Assembly (NCBI RefSeq): GCF_029892515.1
Contig: NZ_JARXVF010000012.1
Span: 36,442-100,441, forward strand
Source of the DNA: Pseudaminobacter soli (ex Li et al. 2025)
Lineage (GTDB): Bacteria; Pseudomonadota; Alphaproteobacteria; Rhizobiales; Rhizobiaceae
DNA length: 64,000 bases
Reading direction: 5' to 3'
In this document: piece after piece, positions 51,718 to 61,347 of the stretch
Numbering within the stretch: the first letter of the stretch is position 1
Layout of the letters: each line of letters begins with the position of its first letter
Notes under the pieces: generated by a model
What the model was told of the DNA's origin: nothing
Seen by the model: the letters and a program-made list of their open reading frames with translations, nothing else
Database searches by the model: none
Position numbers and translations under genes: made by a program

Positions 51718-53114
51718 ACGCCCGTCCGGGCGCCGGCAAAGTGCGGGTACTGACGATGCGCGCGGGCGAATGGCTCCGCGATCATCAGCGCGCCATCCGC
51801 TGGCTTCAGTGGGGCATCGTCGGGTCCTATGTGGCCCTGCTGGTGATTCCGGCGCTGGCGCCGATGCCCACGCGGCTGTCGCATATCTGGTCCGACGTCG
51901 TCCTGTTCGCCCAGTTCGCGTTCTGGGGGATCTGGTGGCCCTTCGTGCTGGTCAGCATGGTGCTGGTCGGCCGCTCCTGGTGCGGCCTGTTCTGCCCGGA
52001 AGGCGCACTTGCGGAAGCGGCCAGCCGCCACGGGCTGGGGCGCGCGATACCCAACTGGATCAAATGGAAGGGCTGGCCCTTCGTCGCCTTTGCCTGCACC
52101 ACGATCTACGGGCAGATGGTCAGCGTCTATCAGTATCCCATGCCGGTGATCATCGTGCTTGGCGGCTCCACTTTCGCTGCCGTCGTCGTCGGCCTCCTGT
52201 ACGGACGCGACAAGCGCGTCTGGTGCCGTTATCTCTGCCCGGTCAACGGCGTCTTCGGCCTTCTCTCGAAGCTCGCGCCCCTGCACTACCGCGTGGACAA
52301 GGAAGCCTGGAACGACTGGCGTCGCGAACCCGGCACGCCGCCTCCCTTCGTCAATTGTGCCCCGCTCGTGCCGATCCGGACGATGCGCGGCGGCTCGGCC
52401 TGCCACATGTGCGGACGCTGCGCGGACTTCAAGCAGGCGGTCGCGCTCGAACCCAGGTCGCCGTCCCATGAAATCGTGAACGTCGCCGGCGACGAGCCGA
52501 AGCCATGGGAAACCGTTCTCATCATATTCGGCCTGATGGGCATTGCCGCGGGCGCTTTCCAGTGGGCGTCCAGCCCGCTTTACGTGACAGCCAAGCAGAT
52601 GATCGCCGAATGGCTGGTCGAGCATGCCGGCACTGTGCTCCTTGAGCCTCGGCTTCCCTGGTGGATCCTGACGAACTACCCCGACCAGAACGACATGATG
52701 ACGCCGCTCGATGGCGGCCTCATGATCGCCTATGTGCTCGTCACCGCCTGCGTGACAACCATCGCGGTGGGTGGCGCGCTGGCCTTGGCGGTAGGCGCCC
52801 TCGGCTCATTCCAGGCTCGCCGCTTCCATCACCTGGCGCAGTGCCTGATACCGATGGCCGGTTGCGGCGTCTTCCTCGGCCTTTCCATGACCACCGTCAC
52901 CCTGCTGCGCTCTGAAGGCCTGTCGCTCGACTTCGTCGACCTGCTGCGCATGGGTCTGCTGGCCGGCGCCGCCTTATGGGGCGTCTGGCTGATGTGGTCC
53001 GTGATCTGCCGCTATACGGCGTCGACCTGGCGCAGGGTTGCCGCGACCGTCGCCGGCTCCGCAGCAATCCTGTTCGGGACCGTCAACTGGGTCGTGCTGT
53101 TCTGGGTTTGGTAA
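51714..53114 (+). CDS. ftrD: Polyferredoxin-like membrane protein FtrD
   Basis: A 466-residue membrane protein with 4Fe-4S type cysteine clusters (SWCGLFCPEGAL, VWCRYLCPVNGVF, SACHMCGRCADF) of the NapH/CcoG-like group. It probably supplies or removes electrons in the ferrous iron uptake system. ATG at 51714 makes a 4-bp overlap with ftrC and is preferred to the longer frame. The first cysteine sets face the cytoplasm by prediction. Confidence 0.88.
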   Translation: MNARPGAGKVRVLTMRAGEWLRDHQRAIRWLQWGIVGSYVALLVIPALAPMPTRLSHIWSDVVLFAQFAFWGIWWPFVLVSMVLVGRSWCGLFCPEGALAEAASRHGLGRAIPNWIKWKGWPFVAFACTTIYGQMVSVYQYPMPVIIVLGGSTFAAVVVGLLYGRDKRVWCRYLCPVNGVFGLLSKLAPLHYRVDKEAWNDWRREPGTPPPFVNCAPLVPIRTMRGGSACHMCGRCADFKQAVALEPRSPSHEIVNVAGDEPKPWETVLIIFGLMGIAAGAFQWASSPLYVTAKQMIAEWLVEHAGTVLLEPRLPWWILTNYPDQNDMMTPLDGGLMIAYVLVTACVTTIAVGGALALAVGALGSFQARRFHHLAQCLIPMAGCGVFLGLSMTTVTLLRSEGLSLDFVDLLRMGLLAGAALWGVWLMWSVICRYTASTWRRVAATVAGSAAILFGTVNWVVLFWVW

Positions 53115-53120
53115 GCCAGC

Positions 53121-53726
53121 CTACCAAATCTGGCCAATGGCTAGACCGACGAGGATCATGCCGCTGATGAGCGTTCCGAAGCGGCCGAGATCGAACCGGC
53201 CGATGCTCACGTGCATGGCGCGCAAGCCCAGCGCGACGCCAAGCGAGATCGTGAGCAGGCTGCCTATAGAGGCAGAGAGAGCGATCGCGAAGGACGGCAT
53301 GTGAAGGAGCCCGGCGCCGACGGCGTTGGCGAGAGCATTGGCGGACAGTGCCACCCCGAGAACCAGCGCTTCGACCAAGCCAATCCGCCCGTTCTCGACT
53401 GCGAGCACGCGGGAGAACCAGCCAGCAATGCCGCGCGATGTAGCTGAGCGTGCCGCCTTCTCCCGCGGCAGAACCAGCAGCAGAATGCGAACGCCGATCA
53501 GGAACAGGAGTACCGCGCCGACGATGTCGGGCAGATCGCCGGGCAGGACCGCGCCGATCCACTCGCCAAACAGGATACCGGCTTCGCTGAGCACGAAGCA
53601 GATCACGGCAATGATGAGATTGGCGCCTAAGCCGATCCGAATACCCCGCACGCCGTAGGACAGGCCAACGGCGAGGTTGTCGATGCTTGAGGCAATTGCC
53701 AATCCAGTGATGAAAAGCCAGTCCAT
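53121..53726 (-). CDS. MntP/YtaF-family membrane protein
   Basis: A 201-residue polytopic protein of the DUF204 family, with a repeat of two three-helix units: LAIASSIDNLAVGLSYGVRG and LGVALSANALANAVGAGL. The paired acidic/Asn positions are like the manganese exporter MntP, though YtaF-like members have no proved role. It is convergent with ftrD. Confidence 0.8.
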   Translation of the reverse strand: MDWLFITGLAIASSIDNLAVGLSYGVRGIRIGLGANLIIAVICFVLSEAGILFGEWIGAVLPGDLPDIVGAVLLFLIGVRILLLVLPREKAARSATSRGIAGWFSRVLAVENGRIGLVEALVLGVALSANALANAVGAGLLHMPSFAIALSASIGSLLTISLGVALGLRAMHVSIGRFDLGRFGTLISGMILVGLAIGQIW

Positions 53727-53993
53727 TTTATCTCAAGGCGTTCGCGGGCTCGGCCGAAGCGGCAAGCACTCAAAAAAACTCTGACCGTCTACATTGACGA
53801 TGAAGCGCCGAGAAGGTGCTTTTTAGGCGCCACAACCCATCTGGTAGAAAAACATTCGGGTCTGCCAGGTCCAAGACTACCCACTTACGGCAAGGACACC
53901 GCGCTGCGCCTGCTTCATCTTGGCGCACGAAACAAAAACCCGCCCCAGACATAGGACGGGTTCTGATGTTCGTCATCTGCGCCGGTAGACGGC

Positions 53994-55283
53994 TCAGCCG
54001 GTCAGGCGCGGGTTGAGAACGATCTTCTTGAACAACTTGTTCATGGCGTCCGAAATGCCCTCGGTGGGGCTCACCTCGAAATAGAGACCGTCCGATGCGC
54101 AGGCCTGCATCCTTTGACCGATCTCGCTTTGGAACGGCTTGATCCAGGTGTTCCACCAGCTATTCGTCGGAAGATCGAGATAGGTGGTGTACAGCACGGC
54201 GATGTTGATGCCGCGGCTCTTGAGCACATCGCAGTATTTCGTGTCGATCGGCTCCTGGCAGCGCCCGTCTATGGTTTTCTTGGTGCAGGTATTGGGCTTG
54301 TAGCTGTCGCCGACACCATCGGCGACGAAGAAGACATACTTTGCGCGATTGGTGTTGGATGTGCCGGTGCCGGGCGTGTCGATCTTAGCGTTCAGCTTGG
54401 TGAACGCATCGTCGAAGCTGGTCATCTGGTCGTTGTTGTAGCCCTGAGAGGGAATCGTCATCAGGTCGATTTGCGCGGCCTTGACCTTCGCGCCACTCAG
54501 ATCTGCGGTGATGGGGGTGATCTCATCGAGCTTGGTGTCGGTCGCCGACTGGCCGAACGTATAGATGCCGGCGCGGAACTGGTTGGAAAACTGCTGGGTC
54601 GTGCGCGCCGTATCCATGAGCGCCTGCGTGGCTTGACGCACGACGTCGATGCGCATGGTCACACCAAGTTTTTTCGCCAAGTTGTAGTAATTGTTGGGGT
54701 TTTTGGTCTCATGGCATGCAAATGCGCATTTGTCCGACGTATTGTCGACCATCTGTTTGACATCCGCCGGCGTCGCACCGATGCCCATCGACGGCGTGTT
54801 GTCCAGCAGCATGTAGAAGTCGGCGAAGAAGTCCGTGCGGATCGACGCCGATGCGGTTCCCGAAAGGTTGACCTCATTGATGCCGATAATCCGCAAGAGC
54901 GTGGTCGGCATGCTCGCGTTGAACACGACGTCGGCCACCACCTCCCCGCTGGTCTTCCTGACATTGGGCGTGAACTTTAGCACCTTGTCGATGTCAGTGC
55001 CCGTGAGATTGGCTCTGAAAAGCATCGAGGCGTCGTCGTTGCCCGCATTGATGGGTCCGTCGCCGGTCATCTGCAGAGCGGCCTGAACCCCGGGAGACAT
55101 CTTTGCGATCGCACCCACGGCGGCGGCGTCCGCTGCATCTTCAAGGCGCGACTTGAGACTATAGGCATCCGCCAGATCGAGCGCGACCCCGGCGCAGGCA
55201 ACAACCGGGATCATCAAAATTGCAGCCATGGTGGCAAAATTGCCTGACCTGCTGCGGCCGAACCTGTGCAAGAACGCTAACAT
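53994..55283 (-). CDS. TadG-like pilus-associated protein with vWA domain
   Basis: A 429-residue protein. The N terminus has a basic start and one helix (GNFATMAAILMIPVVACAGV) typical of TadE/TadG, followed by ADAAAVGAIA. Residues about 150-420 form a von Willebrand A domain with a MIDAS-like DNTPSMG motif in place of DxSxS. Four cysteines suggest disulfides in the outer part. No other tad gene is in the window, so it is an orphan. Confidence 0.8.
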   Translation of the reverse strand: MLAFLHRFGRSRSGNFATMAAILMIPVVACAGVALDLADAYSLKSRLEDAADAAAVGAIAKMSPGVQAALQMTGDGPINAGNDDASMLFRANLTGTDIDKVLKFTPNVRKTSGEVVADVVFNASMPTTLLRIIGINEVNLSGTASASIRTDFFADFYMLLDNTPSMGIGATPADVKQMVDNTSDKCAFACHETKNPNNYYNLAKKLGVTMRIDVVRQATQALMDTARTTQQFSNQFRAGIYTFGQSATDTKLDEITPITADLSGAKVKAAQIDLMTIPSQGYNNDQMTSFDDAFTKLNAKIDTPGTGTSNTNRAKYVFFVADGVGDSYKPNTCTKKTIDGRCQEPIDTKYCDVLKSRGINIAVLYTTYLDLPTNSWWNTWIKPFQSEIGQRMQACASDGLYFEVSPTEGISDAMNKLFKKIVLNPRLTG

Positions 55284-55435
55284 GGCTACCCCCCGCTATC
55301 AGGGGCACCAAGATGGCAGGAAACTGAAAAAGATTCGGTAATTTCCTGCGGAAAATTCTAATGAACTAAATCAACCGAGCGTCTTACACGCCATCATTGC
55401 TGTTGCTTGCTACAATAGGCGAAAGCAAATCTACC

Positions 55436-56068
55436 CTATTTCATCGGGAACTTCTGCTGCAACGCAAGATTGAGCTCCAGAACATTCACCCGCGGCTCCC
55501 CGAGAATTCCCAAAGTGCGACGACTGGTATTCTGGCTGACGAGCTGCGTGATCTCATCCGGCGTAGCCCCTCGCGTCTTGGCGACCCGCTCGACCTGCAG
55601 CGCGGCATTCGCCGGCGTGATGTCCGGGTCGAGCCCGGAAGCCGAAGTCGTCAGCACATCGGCCGGAAGCACCTTGCCGGCAAGGTCGGGCTGCGCTTCA
55701 TCCAGAGCCTTGCGATCTGTGGTGAGGCGGTCCTGCAGCGCCTTGCTGGTCGGCCCCAGGTTGGAGGCTGTCGTGTTGGCCGCATTGTAGGGAGCCGGGA
55801 TGGTCTTGTTCGGATCGTTTGGATCTGTCGTCGTCGTCGCCGAGGGACGACCATGGAACCATTCCGGTCCCTGCCATTGCTGACCAACCAGCCGCGAGCC
55901 GAGAACGCCACCCTGACCATCCGTCACCAGGCTTCCATTGGCCTGATAGGGCAGGATCAATCGCGCCACCACGGTCAACGCGGCCGGATAGAGGCCCCCG
56001 CACAGAATGAGTGTGACCAGCGATACACGCAGTGCGCTTCCAACTGTGCTCAGCATGACGCGCTCCAT
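55436..56068 (-). CDS. kdpC: Potassium-transporting ATPase subunit KdpC
   Basis: A 210-residue KdpC, with one N-terminal helix (VSLVTLILCGGLYPAALTVV) and a periplasmic part with ASNLGPTSKAL and SASGLDPDITPANA, typical of the family. Its start overlaps the kdpB stop; ATG at 56056 is an alternative. It stabilises the complex. No kdpD/kdpE follows. Confidence 0.94.
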   Translation of the reverse strand: MERVMLSTVGSALRVSLVTLILCGGLYPAALTVVARLILPYQANGSLVTDGQGGVLGSRLVGQQWQGPEWFHGRPSATTTTDPNDPNKTIPAPYNAANTTASNLGPTSKALQDRLTTDRKALDEAQPDLAGKVLPADVLTTSASGLDPDITPANAALQVERVAKTRGATPDEITQLVSQNTSRRTLGILGEPRVNVLELNLALQQKFPMK

Positions 56069-58161
56069 CAGGCGAAGGGCGAGATCAGCAGGTCTATCAG
56101 CTTGATGCCGATGAACGGGGTGATCAGGCCGCCCACGCCGTAGATCCAGAGGTTGCGATAAAACAAGGTTTCCGCCGACTGTGCCCGGAAGCGCACCCCT
56201 CTCAGCGCCAGCGGGATAAGGAGCGGAATGATCAGCGCATTGAAGATCAGTGCGGACAAGATCGCGCTTTGCGGCGTTGCCAGATGCATCACATTCAAGG
56301 CGGCCAGGCCTGGCAGCGCGCCGATGAACATGGCCGGGATAATGGCGAAATATTTCGCCACGTCGTTGGCGATCGAGAAGGTGGTCAGCGCGCCGCGCGT
56401 GGTCAGCATCTGGCGTCCGATCGCCACCAGGTCGGTAAGTTTCGTCGGGTCGGAATCGAGGTCGATCAGATTGGCCGCTTCCTTGGCCGGCATGGTGCCC
56501 GAATGCATGGCCAGGCCGACATCCGCCTGCGCCAGTGCCGGAGCGTCGTTGGTGCCGTCACCGGTCATGGCCACCAGCCGCCCCTCGCTTTGCTCCCGCT
56601 GCACCAGGCGAAGCTTTTGCTCCGGCTTGACCTCGGCGACGAAGTCGTCGACCCCGGCCTGGGCGGCAATCGAAAATGCCGTCAGCGGATTGTCGCCGGT
56701 GACCATCACAGTCCGCACCCCCATTTTGCGCAGTTCCTGCATGCGCTCGGGAATACCCGGCTTGAGCACGTCCGACAAAACGACGATGCCGAGTATCTGG
56801 CCGTCGATGCTTACGGCCAGCGGCGTCGCGCCCTCTTTCGCCACCTTGTCGGCAATGACTTGGAGATCGGGGGGCGGCTCGCGCCGGAAGGCTTCACGTG
56901 CGGCCTGGACAACGGCACTGACCGCGCCCTTGCGGATGATGCGCCCATCGGGCAGATCGCTGCCGCTCATTCGGGTCTCGGCGGAGAAATCCAGCCCTTT
57001 TGCCGCATCGAGACCGGGGACCGGCTCGGCGCCGTGCGAGAGGCTGTAGGCGACCACCGAGCGCCCTTCCGGCGTCGTGTCGAAATAGGAGGCGAGGAAG
57101 GCTGCCTCGACCAGGGCGGACTGCGTCTGCCCCGCCACGGGCAGGAAATCGGTCGCCTTGCGCTCGCCCATGGTGATGGTGCCGGTCTTGTCGAGGATCA
57201 GGGTCTGAACGTCACCCGCAGCCTCGACCGCCTTGCCGGAAGTCGCCAGCACGTTGAACCGCATGGTGCGGTCGATACCCGCAATGCCGATGGCCGAGAG
57301 CAGCGCGCCGATCGTCGTGGGGATCAGCGCAACCAGCAACGCAACAAGATCGGCCACGTTGATGTTTGCGTTGAGGTATGCGGCAACGGGCGCGATTGAT
57401 GCGACCACGATGAGGAAAATGAGCGTCAGGACCGAGAGCACGACCGTGAGCGCGATCTCGTTTGGCGTCTTCTGCCGTTTGGCGCTCTCGACGAGGCGGA
57501 TCATGTGGTCGAGGAATGTTTCGCCCGGATTGACGCTCACCCGAATGCGCAGCCAGTCGGAGATCACCGTGGTGCCGGCGGTGACCGAAGAGAAGATGTC
57601 GGTACCGGGCTCCTTCAGGACGGGTGCCGATTCACCGGTGATCGCGGATTCGTTGACATAGGCGACCCCGTCCACCACTTCGCCGTCGGCCGGTATCGTA
57701 TCGCCCTTCTCGACATGCACCAGATCGCCACGCCGCAGATCGGATGCGGGAACGGTTTCGCGACGCCCATCCTCATCAACGCGCACACCTGAGAGGTGCG
57801 CGCGGGTCTGGCGCAAGGTGGCCGCCTTGGCCTTGCCGCGCCCTTCCGCCAGCGCTTCGGCGTAGTTCGCGAGCCAGACGGTCAGCACCAGGATGATGGT
57901 GACGACGCCGTTATAGAGACGGGAGGCGCTCGAAGGGCCGAACAGATTGGGGGCAACGGTAAGGGCAAGGGTGACGAGCGATCCTACCCAGACCACGAAC
58001 ATAACTGGGTTGCGGATCTGCACGCGGGGATCGAATTTGGCGATCGAATCCTTGAAGGCCTGCCAGAACAATTCGAAATTGTACCCGCCAGCGACACGGA
58101 CGCCGCGAAATTCCGGCCCCAATACCCCAAGCTTGGAAGTGCCTTCACGCAAATTTGCCAT
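56068..58161 (-). CDS. kdpB: Potassium-transporting ATPase subunit KdpB
   Basis: A 697-residue P-type ATPase catalytic subunit. Motifs are TGESAPVLKEPG, LDKTGTITMGERKA near residue 318, and GDGTNDAPALAQADVGLAM. It energises K+ movement through KdpA. The order kdpFABC and spacing are standard. Confidence 0.96.
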   Translation of the reverse strand: MANLREGTSKLGVLGPEFRGVRVAGGYNFELFWQAFKDSIAKFDPRVQIRNPVMFVVWVGSLVTLALTVAPNLFGPSSASRLYNGVVTIILVLTVWLANYAEALAEGRGKAKAATLRQTRAHLSGVRVDEDGRRETVPASDLRRGDLVHVEKGDTIPADGEVVDGVAYVNESAITGESAPVLKEPGTDIFSSVTAGTTVISDWLRIRVSVNPGETFLDHMIRLVESAKRQKTPNEIALTVVLSVLTLIFLIVVASIAPVAAYLNANINVADLVALLVALIPTTIGALLSAIGIAGIDRTMRFNVLATSGKAVEAAGDVQTLILDKTGTITMGERKATDFLPVAGQTQSALVEAAFLASYFDTTPEGRSVVAYSLSHGAEPVPGLDAAKGLDFSAETRMSGSDLPDGRIIRKGAVSAVVQAAREAFRREPPPDLQVIADKVAKEGATPLAVSIDGQILGIVVLSDVLKPGIPERMQELRKMGVRTVMVTGDNPLTAFSIAAQAGVDDFVAEVKPEQKLRLVQREQSEGRLVAMTGDGTNDAPALAQADVGLAMHSGTMPAKEAANLIDLDSDPTKLTDLVAIGRQMLTTRGALTTFSIANDVAKYFAIIPAMFIGALPGLAALNVMHLATPQSAILSALIFNALIIPLLIPLALRGVRFRAQSAETLFYRNLWIYGVGGLITPFIGIKLIDLLISPFA

Positions 58162-58190
58162 CGAAAGCCTCCTGGAGGGACACGTGTCCG

Positions 58191-59924
58191 TCAGAACACC
58201 AGTCCACCCCGCATAGCCGCCTGCTCGGCGATGGGGCCAAGCACGAGCGCAGGGAAGAAAGTCAGTGCGCCGACGATGAGGATCGTCGCGAACCAGAAGA
58301 ATCCGAACGCAAGGGTGTCTGTGCGCAGCGTCGCCGTGGTCGCCGGCGTGATGGGTTTGCGCGCGATGGAGCCTGCCACGGCCATCAGGAAGATGATCGG
58401 CGGATAGCGCCCTATCAAGATGACCGCTGCGGTGGCCAGGTTGAACCAGGGTGTGTTCGCATTCAGGCCGGCAAAGGCCGAGCCGTTATTGGCGGCCGAG
58501 GACGAGAAGGCGTACAGGATTTCGGAATAGCCATGTATGCCGTTGTTGCCTAGCGAGGACAGCGCATACGGTGCCAGGATCGACCAGCCCGTCGGCGCCA
58601 GGATGACGAGCGGGTGAATGAGCAACGCCAGCGAGACGAGAATGATCTCCTGCTTCTCGATCTTCTTGCCCAGAAATTCCGGCGTGCGTCCCACCATGAG
58701 GCCGGCGATGAACACCGCGATCAAGCCGTAGATCAGCGCGTTCAGGAACCCGACGCCCTTTCCGCCGAACACGCATTGCAGCATCATCTGGCCGAGCATG
58801 GTGACGCCGGCAAGCGGCGTATAGCTGTCATGCGCCGAGTTGATGGCACCGGTCGTGAAGGCCGTGGTGATGGCTGCAAATAGCGCCGAGCCCGAAATGC
58901 CGAAGCGGACCTCCTTGCCCTCCATGTTGCCGCCTGGCTGCGTCAAGCTGTAATGCGTGTCGATGCCGGCATTGGCCAGTATCGGTGTGCCCTGCTGCTC
59001 GGGAATGACGCATGTCAGCATGAAAAGGATCATCAAGGTTCCCAAGACCCCATAGAGGATCCAGGCCTGGCGCCGGTTCCCGATCATGTCGCCGAAGGTG
59101 ATGATGATGGACGCCGGCAGCAGCGCCATGAGGACCATGAGCACGACATTGGTGAGCGGCGTCGGGTTCTGGAAGGGATGGGCAGCATTCACATTGTAGA
59201 AGCCGCCGCCATTCGTGCCGAGCAGCTCGATGGTGCCCTGCGACGCGACGGGCCCCACCACGATCGTCTGATCGCCGCCTCCCTGGATCGGGTGCGCCGA
59301 GACGCTGGCGTCAAATGTCTGCACAGCGCCCTGCAGCACCATGAAGAGGGCGACCACGAAACAGACCGGTATCAGGACGCGGGTGATGAAGCGTATGAAG
59401 TCTCGGTAGAAATTGCCCAGGTTGCTACTGCCGTCGCGGATTGTGAAGGCACGGATCCAGGCCATTGCCACCACGAAGCCCGTCGTTGCCGAAGTGAACA
59501 TCGGGAAGGTGATGGCCGCCATCTGGCTGAAGTTCGACAAGGTCGTTTCACCGCCATAGGCCTGCCAGTTCGTATTGGTGACGAAGCTGACCGTTGTGTT
59601 GAAGGCAAGCAGAGCATCGACGCCCGGAAATTTCAGCTGGTTCAGCGGCAGGAAATTCTGGAACGACAGGACGAGGAAGATGATGATCGCCATCATGAGA
59701 TTGGTGACGAGCATGTGGATCGTGTAGGTCCGCCAATCCATTGCCTGGCTCGTCGCTGATCTGCCTATGAGGCGGTAGATGAAGTTGTCGATAGGGTCGA
59801 AGAATCCGTCCCATGTTGTCTTTTGGTTGGTGAACACACGGGCCATGAAGCGCCCGACCGGTATGCTGAGCAGAACGACCAGCAGCAGTGTGAGAATGAT
59901 CTGGAGCCAGAATTGTACGGACAT
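58191..59924 (-). CDS. kdpA: Potassium-transporting ATPase subunit KdpA
   Basis: A 577-residue K+-binding subunit with about ten helices and four selectivity-like loops (for example TNTNWQAYGGET, TNGGGFYNVN, GNNGIHGYSE). It starts MSVQFWLQIILTLLL, as in other KdpA proteins. It lies between kdpF and kdpB. Confidence 0.96.
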   Translation of the reverse strand: MSVQFWLQIILTLLLVVLLSIPVGRFMARVFTNQKTTWDGFFDPIDNFIYRLIGRSATSQAMDWRTYTIHMLVTNLMMAIIIFLVLSFQNFLPLNQLKFPGVDALLAFNTTVSFVTNTNWQAYGGETTLSNFSQMAAITFPMFTSATTGFVVAMAWIRAFTIRDGSSNLGNFYRDFIRFITRVLIPVCFVVALFMVLQGAVQTFDASVSAHPIQGGGDQTIVVGPVASQGTIELLGTNGGGFYNVNAAHPFQNPTPLTNVVLMVLMALLPASIIITFGDMIGNRRQAWILYGVLGTLMILFMLTCVIPEQQGTPILANAGIDTHYSLTQPGGNMEGKEVRFGISGSALFAAITTAFTTGAINSAHDSYTPLAGVTMLGQMMLQCVFGGKGVGFLNALIYGLIAVFIAGLMVGRTPEFLGKKIEKQEIILVSLALLIHPLVILAPTGWSILAPYALSSLGNNGIHGYSEILYAFSSSAANNGSAFAGLNANTPWFNLATAAVILIGRYPPIIFLMAVAGSIARKPITPATTATLRTDTLAFGFFWFATILIVGALTFFPALVLGPIAEQAAMRGGLVF

Positions 59925-59963
59925 AGGAGCTTCTCCGAATCCGTGCGGGGACGCCTCCGGCGT

Positions 59964-60050
59964 TCAGAAGCGTTCCGGGTTCACCACCGCGTAGAAGAGA
60001 TAAAGCACGAGAAGCACGACGATCAGGGCGAGTATGTAAACCGCAACCAT
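59964..60050 (-). CDS. kdpF: Small subunit KdpF
   Basis: A 28-residue single-helix peptide, MVAVYILALIVVLLVLYLFY plus AVVNPERF. The C-terminal P-E-R-F is the usual KdpF ending. It lies 39 bp before kdpA and is easily missed because of its size. Confidence 0.9.
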   Translation of the reverse strand: MVAVYILALIVVLLVLYLFYAVVNPERF

Positions 60051-60066
60051 CACTGCCTCCCTCGTC

Positions 60067-60192
60067 TCAACGTATCTCCCTGCCTGCCCCAGTATCGCGC
60101 GGGCGGATCACGCGCCCGGCAAAACCAACCAGGCTAAGCAGAAGTAGATAGGAAATGATCAGAATAAGCAGCATCAGAAATGTTGCGAACAT
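60067..60192 (-). CDS. Small single-helix membrane protein upstream of kdpF
   Basis: A 41-residue protein: MFATFLMLLILIISYLLLLS followed by LVGFAGRVIRP and a hydrophilic tail. GTGGAGGC lies before ATG 60192; a longer start at 60219 is possible. It is 16 bp from kdpF on the same strand, so it is likely part of the kdp transcript. No name known to me. Confidence 0.55.
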   Translation of the reverse strand: MFATFLMLLILIISYLLLLSLVGFAGRVIRPRDTGAGREIR

Positions 60193-60466
60193 CGATGCCT
60201 CCACTAGACCGAACGGCATGTAAAGCGTCCGATCTGCTAGTGGGATATTATCTATCCTCCGAACATAAAAAGGCAATGTGGGCGCCGGAAAGCACTCATA
60301 GGAAAACCATAAGGACTGCGAAGGCCTCCAGGGACACCGCAAGATCCTGACAGGCAAACGGAAATCCGCTTTACAGTCTCGATCCAAGTCGTACACATCG
60401 GGGATAGTCTCGGATCATGGACTCATGATCCGGCGACACGGGACCTCCTCACAGTCGGAAAATCAG

Positions 60467-61204
60467 ATGACCAAGACCCCGACCGCCGCCGCCTACATGA
60501 CCGAGCTTACCGCCCGCATGGGGAGGCTCGTCGAAGAAAATGCCGTTTCGATCGCAGCCGCCGCGGACGCGGTGGAACATGCCGCCAAAGCTGACGGCCT
60601 GGTCTACATCTTCGGCACCGGCCACAGCCACACCATGGCCGAGGAGGCGCACTACCGCGCCGGCGGGCTGGCGCTGACCGTCCCGATCCTGTCCACCCCG
60701 CTGATGGTGCACGAAGGCGCAGTGGCCAGCACCGCATTTGAGCGCATCCCCGGCGTGATCATCCCGGTGTTCGAGCATTACCCGATGGGGCCGAACGATG
60801 TGCTGATCATCGTTTCCAACAGCGGCGTCAACACCGCCACCGTCGAGGCGGCACAGCTCGGCAAGACGCGCGGCGCCACCGTCATCGCCATCACCTCGGT
60901 GGAGTATTCGAAGCAGGCCGCCCGCGGCCGGACGCGGCTTGCCGAAGTCGCCGACATCGTGCTCGACAACGGTGCGCCTCCCGGCGACGCGATCATGAAT
61001 GTCCCCGGCAGCGAGCTTCGCGTCGGGCCGATCTCGACTTCCATCGGCGCGGCACTGATGAACGCCGTTTTCGCCGAGGTGGGGGTGCGGCTGCAATCGT
61101 CGGGCACCGATGCCCCGATCTATCTCAGCGCCAATATGCCGGGCGCCAAGGAGGTCAACGACGCGCTGATCGCGCGCTATCGCCCGCGCAACCGGCATCT
61201 TTGA
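60467..61204 (+). CDS. SIS-domain protein (UPF0309-like)
   Basis: A 245-residue protein with a sugar isomerase (SIS) domain: YIFGTGHSHTMAEEAHYRAG near residue 45 and IIVSNSGVNTATVEAA near residue 119. It resembles the UPF0309 group, which is thought to act on phosphorylated amino sugars. ATG 60467 gives the family length. It is divergent from the kdp genes. Confidence 0.85.
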   Translation: MTKTPTAAAYMTELTARMGRLVEENAVSIAAAADAVEHAAKADGLVYIFGTGHSHTMAEEAHYRAGGLALTVPILSTPLMVHEGAVASTAFERIPGVIIPVFEHYPMGPNDVLIIVSNSGVNTATVEAAQLGKTRGATVIAITSVEYSKQAARGRTRLAEVADIVLDNGAPPGDAIMNVPGSELRVGPISTSIGAALMNAVFAEVGVRLQSSGTDAPIYLSANMPGAKEVNDALIARYRPRNRHL

Positions 61205-61347
61205 TCGCTGCCGCATTGAACGGGCGGGCTCGGCCTCGAGCAGCCAACAAGGACGCTCAGGGCAATCATGAAGCTGGAGCCGTTGAGCGAAGCCGCTCCA
61301 GCTGATACCCATTTGCCAGGCAATGCGCTCAGGCGTGGAGAGAAAGC

